Part shown: positions 1 to 5,980 of the stretch, in pieces
How the letters are laid out: every line of letters begins with the position of its first letter
How positions within the stretch are numbered: position 1 is the first letter of the stretch
Origin: Verrucomicrobiales bacterium
Lineage (GTDB): Bacteria; Verrucomicrobiota; Verrucomicrobiia; Verrucomicrobiales; V1-33
Reading direction: 5' to 3'
Assembly: GCA_028293305.1 (NCBI GenBank)
Contig: JAQGPD010000385.1
Location: forward strand, 1 to 5,980
DNA length: 5,980 nucleotides
Notes under the pieces: generated by a model
The model's database searches: none
Told to the model about the DNA's origin: nothing
The model's input: only the letters and a program-made list of their open reading frames with translations
Made by a program: the position numbers and the translations under genes

Positions 1-1090
1 GCGCGAGGCGTCGCTGGTGATCATGGACGAGCCCACCAGCAGCCTGACGGCGACGGAGACCGCGCGGCTTTTTGAAGTGGTGGCGGACTTGAAAAAGCGG
101 GGGCTGGCGGTGGTGTTTATTTCGCACCGACTGGCGGAAGTGATCGCCGTGGCGGACCGGGTGACGGTGTTGAAGGATGGGAAAAACAGCGGCAGCCTGA
201 CAAGATCCGAAATCACCGCCGGCCGCATGGTGCAGCTCATGGTGGGGCGGGATTTGGACCCATCGCGGAGGCGGCCGGCGGGCGTGAAAATGGGAGCGGT
301 GCGGTTGCAGGTGGAGGCGTTGCGCACGGCGTTGTGGGCGGACCGGACGGTGGATTTTTCTGTCAGGGCGGGGGAGATTGTGGGCATGGCCGGACTGGTC
401 GGCGCGGGGCGGACGGAAATTGCCAGGGTGATCGCGGGAGTGGACCGCGCGCGGGGCGGGACGGTGCGTGCGGATGGCGTGGCGCTGGCTTCCGGGAGCG
501 TGGCCCGGGCCGTGGCGGCGGGGGTGGTGCTGGCGCCGGAGGACCGGAAGGAGCAGGGGATTTTCCTGGAAATGTCCATCCGGGATAACATCTCCCTGCC
601 GGGGCTCGGCGGGCGAAATCTGCAACGGTCCGGTTTTGTCAGGAACAGCGCCGTCGGTGCGCTGGCGGAGCGGATGCGGGGGCTGCTGGGGATCCGGACC
701 TCCGGGGTGGGGAAGGCGGCGGGATTGTTGTCAGGAGGGAATCAGCAGAAAGTCGTGCTGGCGAAATGGCTGGCGCTGGAACCGAAGGTTTTTGTGTTGG
801 ACGAACCGACGCGGGGCGTGGATGTGGGAGCCAAAGCCGAGATTTACCGGGTGATCGAGGAACTCGCGGCGGGCGGTGCGGCGGTGCTGATGATTTCCAG
901 CGACCTTGAGGAAGTGCTTCGATTGTCCGACCGGGTTCTGGTGATGCATGAAGGCCGGCTGGCGGGGGAACTGAGCCATGCGGAGATGAGCGAGGAGGCG
1001 GTGATGCGCCTGGCGACGGGCTCCGGCGGTGCGGCGCCGGCGGGAGCCAATGAAGCCGGGCAGGCCGCCGGAAACTTTTTATCTGTCTGA
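1..1090 (+). CDS. Sugar ABC transporter ATP-binding protein, RbsA-type (CUT2 family), 5' truncated
   Basis: This is the ATPase subunit of a carbohydrate importer. It would sit on the cytoplasmic face of the inner membrane and power the permease encoded next door. The frame is open to the left edge (first whole codon at position 2), so the gene starts upstream. Family members are about 500 residues; roughly 362 are here and the first Walker A and signature motif are missing. Numbering from the GTG at 17, which is not the true start: Walker B and D-loop of domain 1 (IMDEPTSSLT, 2-11), H-loop FISHRL (34-39), domain 2 P-loop GLVGAGRTE (126-134), signature LSGGNQQK (238-245), Walker B VFVLDEPTRGVD (258-269). 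Domain 2 has Arg in place of the P-loop Lys and ISSDLEE where an H-loop His would be; both are normal in RbsA-like proteins. The tail from about 335 is Ala/Gly-rich. The sugar cannot be told. Confidence 0.96.
   Translation, partial: REASLVIMDEPTSSLTATETARLFEVVADLKKRGLAVVFISHRLAEVIAVADRVTVLKDGKNSGSLTRSEITAGRMVQLMVGRDLDPSRRRPAGVKMGAVRLQVEALRTALWADRTVDFSVRAGEIVGMAGLVGAGRTEIARVIAGVDRARGGTVRADGVALASGSVARAVAAGVVLAPEDRKEQGIFLEMSIRDNISLPGLGGRNLQRSGFVRNSAVGALAERMRGLLGIRTSGVGKAAGLLSGGNQQKVVLAKWLALEPKVFVLDEPTRGVDVGAKAEIYRVIEELAAGGAAVLMISSDLEEVLRLSDRVLVMHEGRLAGELSHAEMSEEAVMRLATGSGGAAPAGANEAGQAAGNFLSV
719..736 (+). repeat. 18-bp exact direct repeat, copy 1 (in ATPase gene)
   Basis: This 18-base word is identical to 4588-4605 and contains one TTGTCAGG. 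Here it encodes Ala-Gly-Leu-Leu-Ser-Gly, the front of the ABC signature motif. Confidence 0.6.
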
Positions 1091-1096
1091 AAAATC

Positions 1097-2098
1097 ATGT
1101 TATACACCCGACTGAAATCCTGGTGCGAGCCGCACGCGAAAACGCTTTTGATCCTCGCCCTGCTGGTGGTGCTGACGGTCGTGTGCGGATGGCTGGAACC
1201 GCGGTTTTTGTCGCGCGACAGCTTGGGCGCGGTGTTGAAATATGCGGGCTTGTTCGGCGTGATCGCGCTGGGCGTGAGTTTTGTTATTCTGACCGGCGGG
1301 ATTGATCTTTCGATAGGATCCTGGGTGGGTTTGAGCGCAGTGCTCTATCCGGTTTTGCTTAAAAGTGGAATGAGTGTGGGAGGGGCGGCGGCGGTGATCG
1401 CGGGGCTGTCCGTGTTGGCGGGTTTGCTGCATGGCGTCCTGGTGACGCGGCTGAATCTGCAGGCTTTTCTGGTGACGCTCTGCGGATTGTTTATATATCG
1501 GGGATTGGCGCGCGTGGCCGGCGGCGGGCGGGAGCAGATCCTTCCGGCGGACCAGGAATGGCTGCGGGATGCCTTGGTTTTGGGAAGGCCGTTGGGTGGC
1601 TTGCCGGTGCCGGCGGTGTTCTTGTTGATGCTGGTGCTGGCGGTGGTGGCGGCGGTTTTTTTGAATCTCACCGTGACCGGCCGTCGGCTTTTGGCCACGG
1701 GCCGGAATGAGCAGGCGGCGCGCTTTTGCGGGATCGGCACCACGCGGCTGCGGGTGCTGTCGTTTGTGGTGTGCTCGCTTTTGGCGGGTTTGGCGGGGGT
1801 TCTGTTTTTGTTGGATGGCCGGTCGGCGCTGGGGTCGTCCTTTGGAAATTCGTATGAGCTTTGGGCGATTGCCGGCGCGGTGTTGGGCGGGTGCAGTCTG
1901 CGCGGAGGCCAGTGCTCCGTGGCGGGTGTGGTGCTGGGCAGCGTCATGGTGGCGGAAGTGCGGCAGGCCGTGTTTTTTGTGGCGGGGGACGAGTGGAAGG
2001 AATTTGTGATTGGCGTTTTCATTCTCGCCGGCGTGATGGCGGATGAGGGCTTCGCCCGATGGATGGCGGCCCGGCGGGTCCGCGCGGGAAGTGGTTAG
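1097..2098 (+). CDS. Sugar ABC transporter permease, RbsC-type (CUT2 family)
   Basis: This integral inner-membrane protein would form the sugar channel with the ATPase encoded just upstream. At 333 residues it is of normal family length. Strongly hydrophobic stretches lie at about 17-32, 47-66, 76-90, 95-115, 122-140, 170-192, 218-240, 253-284 and 301-315. Family landmarks are GGIDLSIGS (67-75), the LVTLCGLFIYRGLAR stretch (125-139), the cytoplasmic coupling loop TGRNEQAARFCGI (201-213) and AGAVLGGCSLRGGQ (259-272). The ATG lies 6 bases after the ATPase stop, so the two are surely one operon. No good Shine-Dalgarno sequence precedes it, so translation may depend on coupling. The TLCGLFIYRGLAR wording recalls planctomycete and verrucomicrobial members, from memory. 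Some CUT2 systems, such as rhamnose importers, use two permeases; a second one would have to lie left of the window. The substrate is unknown. Confidence 0.95.
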   Translation: MLYTRLKSWCEPHAKTLLILALLVVLTVVCGWLEPRFLSRDSLGAVLKYAGLFGVIALGVSFVILTGGIDLSIGSWVGLSAVLYPVLLKSGMSVGGAAAVIAGLSVLAGLLHGVLVTRLNLQAFLVTLCGLFIYRGLARVAGGGREQILPADQEWLRDALVLGRPLGGLPVPAVFLLMLVLAVVAAVFLNLTVTGRRLLATGRNEQAARFCGIGTTRLRVLSFVVCSLLAGLAGVLFLLDGRSALGSSFGNSYELWAIAGAVLGGCSLRGGQCSVAGVVLGSVMVAEVRQAVFFVAGDEWKEFVIGVFILAGVMADEGFARWMAARRVRAGSG

Positions 2099-2241
2099 GC
2101 GGGACGGCGGTGGACGCATGATGAAAATCCGGCGTCGGGCGACTTTTTTGAGGGAGAGAGAACGGCCGGGGAGTTTCGTATGGAAAGGATGCCCTTCCCG
2201 CCATAGAGGGAGGTGGTGTTTTCCGTTACTAAAAATTTCCC
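2099..2241. other. 143-base gap between permease and cytochrome gene
   Basis: This is the only sizeable non-coding stretch in the window. No convincing sigma70-type -35/-10 pair was found. A TTGAGG at 2148-2153 has no acceptable -10 at 16-18 bases. A T6 run at 2144-2149 follows GC-rich sequence, but only 3-bp hairpins (for example GTC/GAC around 2134-2143) form directly before it, so an intrinsic terminator is doubtful. Near the right end are a purine-rich GGGAGGTGG and two alternative small hairpins, listed separately. The gap could hold a promoter of unfamiliar type, or simply be read through from the transporter genes. Confidence 0.6.
2182..2215 (+). promoter_or_regulatory. Possible leader structure: competing hairpins around a Shine-Dalgarno-like GGAGGTG
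   Basis: GGAGGTG at 2209-2215 matches the anti-Shine-Dalgarno sequence well, but it lies 26 bases before the ATG at 2242, too far for normal initiation. CTTCCC (2194-2199) can pair with GGGAGG (2208-2213; one T-G wobble, 8-base loop). The same CCCTTCC (2192-2198) can instead pair with GGAAAGG (2182-2188; one mismatch, 3-base loop). The two folds exclude each other. The arms are short and could be chance in GC-rich sequence, so the call is weak. Confidence 0.2.
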
Positions 2242-5124
2242 ATGCCGGCAGTGAACCGAAAATCCATTTTGATCCTGAGTTTGGTCCCCCTGCTGGCGGG
2301 TCCCGCCAAGGTGCGGGCGGCCATGGAGTTCAACCGCGACATCCGGCCCATCCTGACATCCCACTGCACGTCCTGTCATGGCGGGGTGAAATCCGCGGGC
2401 GGCGTGTCTTTTGTGTATCGGGAGCAGGCCTTGGGAAAAGGGAAATCCGGCGCGGTGATCATCGTGCCGGGCCAGCCCGGGGAATCGGAAATCATGGCGC
2501 GCATTGTTTCCACGGACCCTGAGGAAGTGATGCCGAAACCCGAGCACGGCCCGCCTTTGAAACCGGCGGAGGTCGAGCGGGTGCGGCAGTGGATTTCGGA
2601 AGGCGCGGCGTGGAGCGAGCATTGGTCGCTGGTCCCGCCGGTCGCGGCGGCCGTGCCGGAGGTGAAGGATAAAAACTGGGGCCGGGTGGATTGGGATGCT
2701 TTTGTCAAAGCCCGTCTGGAAGCCGAAGGCATCGAGGCCTCGCCGGAAGCGGGCCCCGCGGAGTGGCTGCGGCGGGTTTCGCTGGACTTGATAGGACTGC
2801 CGCCGTCCCTGGAGGAGTTTGCCGACTATCAAAAAGCTTTGGCGGCGGATCCCCGTGCGGCGAAGGCGGCGGTGGTGGACCGGTTATTGGCATCGCCGGC
2901 TTATGGCGAGCGGTGGGCGACGGTGTGGCTGGACTTGGCGCGGTATGCGGACACTTATGGTTATGAAAAAGATCCGCACCGCGACATCTGGCCGTGGCGG
3001 GACTGGGTCATCCGGGCGCTGAATGAGGACATGCCTTTTGATCAATTCACCATCAAACAACTGGCCGGTGACCAGCTGCCAGGGGCGACTTCGGATGACT
3101 TGCTGGCAACGGCATTTCATCGCAACACGCAGAACAATACGGAAGGCGGAACGAATGACGAGGAGTTCCGGACCGTGGCCATTGTGGACCGCGTGAACAC
3201 CACCTGGACCACCTGGCAGGCGACCACTTTTGGTTGTGTCCAATGCCACGCGCATCCCTATGATCCGTATCCGCATGCGGACTATTATAAGTTCATGTCG
3301 TTCTTCGACAGTTCCGAGGACGTGGATTTGGATAACGAATTTCCCAGGTTTCCAGTGGCTTCGAACAGCGCGGACCGGGATGGCCTGGCCGCGCAGTGGA
3401 AGGAAAGCCGGGAGTTGCGGCGCGCTTTGAATGATGAGGGCGTGGCCATGGCGGCGAAGGATGTGTCCTGGCAAATATTGAAACCGGTATCCGCCAAAGC
3501 CAGTGGAGGCACCCTGACCATCGGCGACGAAGGCCGTGTGACGGCTGGAGGGACGCTGCCGGTGGGGGTGGTGCACACGCTGGAGACTCAGGCGGTGGCT
3601 GGAATGACGGCGCTGCGGCTGAAGATTTTTCCTGACAAGGATGACCCGCTTTCCTGGCCGGAGCGGGCCAGCGTGTTGTCCCACCTGACCCTTTCCTCGG
3701 TGGCGGCGGATGGCGCGAAAACCGAGGTCAAACTCAAGGAAGTGGTGGCGGATTATTTGGCGGGTCCATTCGATCCCCAGGAATCGCTGGATGGAGGGCC
3801 GGGCGGTTTTGGCAGTTATCCGGCGCAGGCCGGCGGGCGATGGTGCGTGGTGATTTTGGAAAAACCGTTGGCCGCCGCGGAGGGGGGAAAATTGGAAATC
3901 ACGATGAAGCAGGGGGCGGTTTCCAATGCCGGTCAGCAGGCCAGCACGCTGCGGAATTTTACGTGGGAATCGAGCACTGCTCCACAGTGGGCCGCCTGGG
4001 CGGCGGATCCGGCGCGGGCGGAAAAATGGGCGGCGCTTTCTGAAATCAAGGCCGCGATTTCCAAGGTCCCCGCGACGTCCGTGCCGGTGATGCTGGAGCG
4101 CTCCACGCCGGCGGAACGGGACACGAGGGTGTGGGTGCGGGGGAATCGCCTGACAAAATCCGATGCGGTGCAGCCGGCGGTTCCGGAACGGCTGGGTCCT
4201 CCGGAAATCCAAGGCCGGATGTCGCGGCTGGACATGGCGCGCTGGCTGGTGGGCGGGAAAAATCCCCTCGCGGCGCGGGTGCTGGCAAATCGGTTATGGG
4301 CCGGAATGTTCGGGCGCGGGATTGTGGAGACTTTGGAGGACTTCGGGTCCAGCGGGGCCTTGCCGACACACCCGGAATTGTTGGATTTCATAGCGGTTAG
4401 GTTGTCCGGTGCGGACGCTTGGTCGATGAAGAAATTCCTGCGGGAAATCGCGCTGAGCGCCACCTACGCGCAGACCTGCCGGACCACGGCGGAGGCGGTG
4501 TCGCGGGATCCCGGGAATGCGTTATTGGGACGCGGTCCGAGGCAGCGTCTGACGGCCGAGATGGTGCGCGACCATGGATTGCGGATTGCGGGATTGTTGT
4601 CAGGAAAAGTGGGCGGACCACCGGTCTATCCGCCGCAGCCGGATGGGGTGTGGAGCAGTGTTTACAGCGGGGAATCCTGGAAAACCTCGGAGGGGGAGGA
4701 TCGGTATCGGCGCGGCGTTTACACTTATGTGAAGCGAACCGGCGGGTATCCTGGATTTTTATCATTCGATGCCCCGGCGCGGGATTTGTGCAGTGCGCGG
4801 CGGCTGCCGACGAATACGCCCCTGCAGGCTTTGGTGACTTTGAATGATCCCGCCTATCTGGAAATGGCGGCGGCCCTGGCGGCGCGCGTGGAGAAGGAGG
4901 GAGGGACGGCTTTGGAGCAAATCACGCGGGCTTGCCGGCTCATCACGCTGGAGGAGCCGCCGGCGGAATTGGCCGGCGCTTTGTCGCGGCTTCATGCGGC
5001 CAGTCTGGAGGATGGCCGGGCCCGGGCGGAGGCGGGGGGGAAATCCGATGTCACTCCGGAACGCGCCGCGATGATCCTGGTGGCCAACACGCTTTTAAAC
5101 ACTGACCTCGCTTTGAACCGATGA
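2242..5124 (+). CDS. Secreted planctomycete-type cytochrome protein (PSCyt1-DUF1549-DUF1553)
   Basis: This exported, probably c-type haem-binding protein has no settled biochemical role; redox or carbohydrate work in the cell envelope is an inference. It has 960 residues, normal for these fusions. A Sec signal (hydrophobic core 9-20, cleavage near VRA, 24-26) precedes a PSCyt1 domain (about 29-125) with CTSCH at 42-46 and a possible axial Met in EEVMPKP (95-101). DUF1549/PSCyt2 (about 150-358) has SLDLIGLPPS (180-189), SPAYGERW (218-225), YADTYGYE (235-242), QLAGDQLP (273-280) and a second haem motif CVQCH (332-336) leading into AHPYDP. A variable, probably beta-rich segment (about 410-575) separates it from DUF1553/PSD1 (about 658-915), with NPLAARV (674-680), FGRGIVET (690-697), DFGSSG (700-705), RYRRGVYTY (821-829) and TNTPLQALVTLNDP (857-870). 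An in-frame TAA at 2230-2232 rules out a longer N-terminus. The stop overlaps the DUF1501 start. Domain calls are firm; the function is not. Confidence 0.95.
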   Translation: MPAVNRKSILILSLVPLLAGPAKVRAAMEFNRDIRPILTSHCTSCHGGVKSAGGVSFVYREQALGKGKSGAVIIVPGQPGESEIMARIVSTDPEEVMPKPEHGPPLKPAEVERVRQWISEGAAWSEHWSLVPPVAAAVPEVKDKNWGRVDWDAFVKARLEAEGIEASPEAGPAEWLRRVSLDLIGLPPSLEEFADYQKALAADPRAAKAAVVDRLLASPAYGERWATVWLDLARYADTYGYEKDPHRDIWPWRDWVIRALNEDMPFDQFTIKQLAGDQLPGATSDDLLATAFHRNTQNNTEGGTNDEEFRTVAIVDRVNTTWTTWQATTFGCVQCHAHPYDPYPHADYYKFMSFFDSSEDVDLDNEFPRFPVASNSADRDGLAAQWKESRELRRALNDEGVAMAAKDVSWQILKPVSAKASGGTLTIGDEGRVTAGGTLPVGVVHTLETQAVAGMTALRLKIFPDKDDPLSWPERASVLSHLTLSSVAADGAKTEVKLKEVVADYLAGPFDPQESLDGGPGGFGSYPAQAGGRWCVVILEKPLAAAEGGKLEITMKQGAVSNAGQQASTLRNFTWESSTAPQWAAWAADPARAEKWAALSEIKAAISKVPATSVPVMLERSTPAERDTRVWVRGNRLTKSDAVQPAVPERLGPPEIQGRMSRLDMARWLVGGKNPLAARVLANRLWAGMFGRGIVETLEDFGSSGALPTHPELLDFIAVRLSGADAWSMKKFLREIALSATYAQTCRTTAEAVSRDPGNALLGRGPRQRLTAEMVRDHGLRIAGLLSGKVGGPPVYPPQPDGVWSSVYSGESWKTSEGEDRYRRGVYTYVKRTGGYPGFLSFDAPARDLCSARRLPTNTPLQALVTLNDPAYLEMAAALAARVEKEGGTALEQITRACRLITLEEPPAELAGALSRLHAASLEDGRARAEAGGKSDVTPERAAMILVANTLLNTDLALNR
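4588..4605 (+). repeat. 18-bp exact direct repeat, copy 2 (in cytochrome gene)
   Basis: Identical to 719-736 and in the same phase relative to its own reading frame, giving Ala-Gly-Leu-Leu-Ser-Gly (residues 783-788) in the DUF1553 domain. The two proteins are unrelated, so the identity comes from chance, codon choice or the iterated TTGTCAGG word. Confidence 0.6.
5121..5124 (+). promoter_or_regulatory. ATGA stop-start overlap between the cytochrome and DUF1501 genes
   Basis: The ATG of the DUF1501 gene (5121-5123) shares bases with the TGA stop of the preceding gene (5122-5124). Such an overlap normally means translational coupling by re-initiation, and so fairly matched synthesis of the two proteins. 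The bases just before it (CTTTGAACCG) hold no clear Shine-Dalgarno sequence, which fits dependence on coupling. Confidence 0.8.
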
Positions 5125-5980
5125 TTGAGCATCCCTTACTGAATCCCACACGGCGGCATTTTCTGCGCGACTGCTCCCTCGGTTTGGCGGGCATGTGGAT
5201 GGCCGGGCAAGGACAGGCGCAGGCGTCGTCCGGAGCGGTGGGCGGCGTTTTGAAAAAAGACGCGGCGCATCCATGGCGGCCGGAGACGGGTCATTTTCCC
5301 GCCAAGGCCAAACGTGTTATTTACCTGCACATGGCGGGGAGCCCGAGCCAGCTGGATTTGTTCGATTACAAGCCGGAGCTCAAAAAACTGGATGGCAAGG
5401 ACTGCCCGCAATCCATCCTGGCAGGAAAACAATTCGCCTTCATCCAGGGCGTTCCCAAGATGCTGGGCACGCAGTTTCCTTTCAAACAGCATGGGCAGAG
5501 CGGGCAGTGGATTTCCGACCGGTTGCCGCATTTGTCAGGGTGCGCTGACGAATTGTGCGTGGTGCGGTCGATGTATACGGACCAATTCAATCACGGCCCC
5601 GCGCAGCTTTTGATGCATACGGGATCGCAGGCGCCGGGCAATGCGAGCTTCGGCGCGTGGGCCACTTATGGGCTGGGATCCGAGAACGACAATCTGCCAG
5701 GATTCATTGTCCTGACAAGTGGCGGGAAGAATCCGGATGCGGGAAAAAGTGTGTGGGGATCCGGTTATTTGCCGAGTGTCTATCAAGGCGTGCAATGCCG
5801 GTCCGCCGGCGAACCGGTGTTGTTTTTGCAGGATCCTCCGGGCGTGGATCGGGCGGCGCGGCGGCGCAGTCTGGATGCCCTGGCGGAGATCAATGCGGCG
5901 ACCGCCAGCAAAGTGGGGGACCCGGAAACGGTGACGCGGATGGCGCAGTATGAGATGGCGTTCCGGATGCAGCTGCATGC
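5121..5980 (+). CDS. DUF1501 family protein with twin-arginine signal, 3' truncated
   Basis: This protein is distantly related to the alkaline phosphatase/sulfatase fold. It is a regular genomic partner of DUF1549/DUF1553 proteins, and its reaction is not established. I found it by translating from the ATG overlapping the upstream stop; the frame stays open to the right edge (286 whole codons, of a usual 430-500). The N-terminus carries a Tat motif, TRRHFLRD (10-17), a short hydrophobic stretch (18-29) and a likely cleavage after AQA (33-35), so it is probably exported folded. Family landmarks are YLHMAGSPSQLDLFDYKPEL (68-87), the run up to CVVRSMYTDQFNHGPAQ (146-162), MHTGSQ (165-170), GFIVLTSGG and SGYLPSVYQG, the last three in the second half. 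DUF1501 proteins often show GGPSQ where this one has GSPSQ. Co-translation with the haem protein suggests a joint role outside the inner membrane. The missing C-terminus probably needs another 150-200 codons. Confidence 0.94.
   Translation, partial: MIEHPLLNPTRRHFLRDCSLGLAGMWMAGQGQAQASSGAVGGVLKKDAAHPWRPETGHFPAKAKRVIYLHMAGSPSQLDLFDYKPELKKLDGKDCPQSILAGKQFAFIQGVPKMLGTQFPFKQHGQSGQWISDRLPHLSGCADELCVVRSMYTDQFNHGPAQLLMHTGSQAPGNASFGAWATYGLGSENDNLPGFIVLTSGGKNPDAGKSVWGSGYLPSVYQGVQCRSAGEPVLFLQDPPGVDRAARRRSLDALAEINAATASKVGDPETVTRMAQYEMAFRMQLH

Larger units (their letters stand above)
196..5718. repeat. Dispersed iterated octamer TTGTCAGG / CCTGACAA, eight exact copies
   Basis: Exact TTGTCAGG on the + strand lies at 636-643, 728-735, 4597-4604 and 5532-5539. 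Its complement CCTGACAA lies at 196-203, 3631-3638, 4149-4156 and 5711-5718. Two more sites match the inner seven bases: TGTCAGG at 361-367 and CCTGACA at 2352-2358. In five of the eight, the base after the motif (in TTGTCAGG orientation) is A. Copies fall in the ATPase, the cytochrome protein and the DUF1501 gene, in more than one reading phase (Leu-Ser-Gly, Leu-Thr, Val-Arg, Pro-Asp), so protein conservation does not explain them. None lies in the permease gene. Role unknown. Confidence 0.75.

Noticed and set aside
2047..2057. GGGC-TTC-GCCC hairpin near the 3' end of the permease gene
   Set aside because: It has a 4-bp stem inside coding sequence and no following T run, so it is probably incidental.
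1100..2119. Long 339-codon open frame on the - strand opposite the permease
   Set aside because: It is rich in His, Gln, Arg and Pro, the typical antisense shadow of a GC-rich hydrophobic gene. The + strand frame has clear permease motifs.
2129..2149. Possible intrinsic terminator: GC-rich sequence followed by T6
   Set aside because: Only 3-bp stems form directly before the T run. A 5-bp GACGC/GCGTC pairing (2113-2117 with 2132-2136) has a 14-base loop and ends 7 bases before the T run.
2118..2522. An open frame beginning ATGATG in the gap and running into the cytochrome gene in another frame
   Set aside because: The translation is Arg/Gly/Pro-rich without any family resemblance, and most of it is the shifted frame of a firmly identified gene. 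No ribosome binding site precedes it.
2884..4212. 442-codon open frame on the - strand opposite the cytochrome gene
   Set aside because: Arg/His/Pro-rich shadow composition with no recognisable motif, and the + strand frame is certain.
5707..5718. Inverted repeat TTGTC-CT-GACAA, which might be an operator
   Set aside because: It lies deep inside the DUF1501 coding sequence and overlaps one copy of the iterated octamer. No second copy lies near a promoter.
690..5836. GGATCC occurs eight times (690, 1316, 2847, 4005, 4506, 5676, 5757, 5831), about four times the composition estimate
   Set aside because: The excess is modest and can come from frequent GGA-TCC and GAT-CC(N) codon pairs. There is no further shared flank.
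1..5980. CRISPR arrays, tRNA or rRNA genes, insertion sequences, phage genes or attachment sites
   Set aside because: Four conventional genes fill the window. No spaced repeats, cloverleaf-like sequence, transposase motifs or terminal inverted repeats were seen.

Overview
The window looks like a stretch of a GC-rich chromosome (about 63% GC by eye) from the Planctomycetota-Verrucomicrobiota group, most likely Verrucomicrobiota. The call rests on a large secreted protein with the 'planctomycete cytochrome' domain set (PSCyt1, then DUF1549/PSCyt2, then DUF1553/PSD1), followed by a DUF1501 protein. That gene pair is greatly expanded in these phyla. I cannot fix the class or genus from the sequence alone. 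All four genes lie on the + strand, which is visibly richer in G than in C.

Layout: (1) positions 1-1090 hold the C-terminal ~70% of an RbsA-type double-ATPase subunit of a sugar ABC importer (CUT2 family), cut by the left edge. (2) 1097-2098 is its RbsC-type permease, 6 bases downstream. (3) 2099-2241 is a 143-base gap with no convincing promoter or terminator. (4) 2242-5124 is a complete 960-residue Sec-exported protein with two CxxCH haem-binding motifs and the DUF1549/DUF1553 domains. (5) From 5121 to the right edge runs the first 286 codons of a DUF1501 protein with a twin-arginine signal. It overlaps the previous gene by ATGA.

Together they suggest a carbohydrate-use locus: an exported haem protein and an exported DUF1501 partner acting outside the inner membrane, and a CUT2 importer bringing in a monosaccharide. 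The substrate is not readable here. The sugar-binding protein, any second permease, regulators and hydrolases or sulfatases would lie outside the window. Whether the transporter and the cytochrome pair share a transcript is unknown.

The most unexpected signal is not a gene. The octamer TTGTCAGG (or its complement CCTGACAA) occurs eight times, against about 0.14 expected from base composition. It lies in both orientations, inside three unrelated genes, and codes for different amino acids. This resembles a genome-wide iterated DNA word such as an uptake sequence or a recombination or replication signal, and it is the observation most worth following up.
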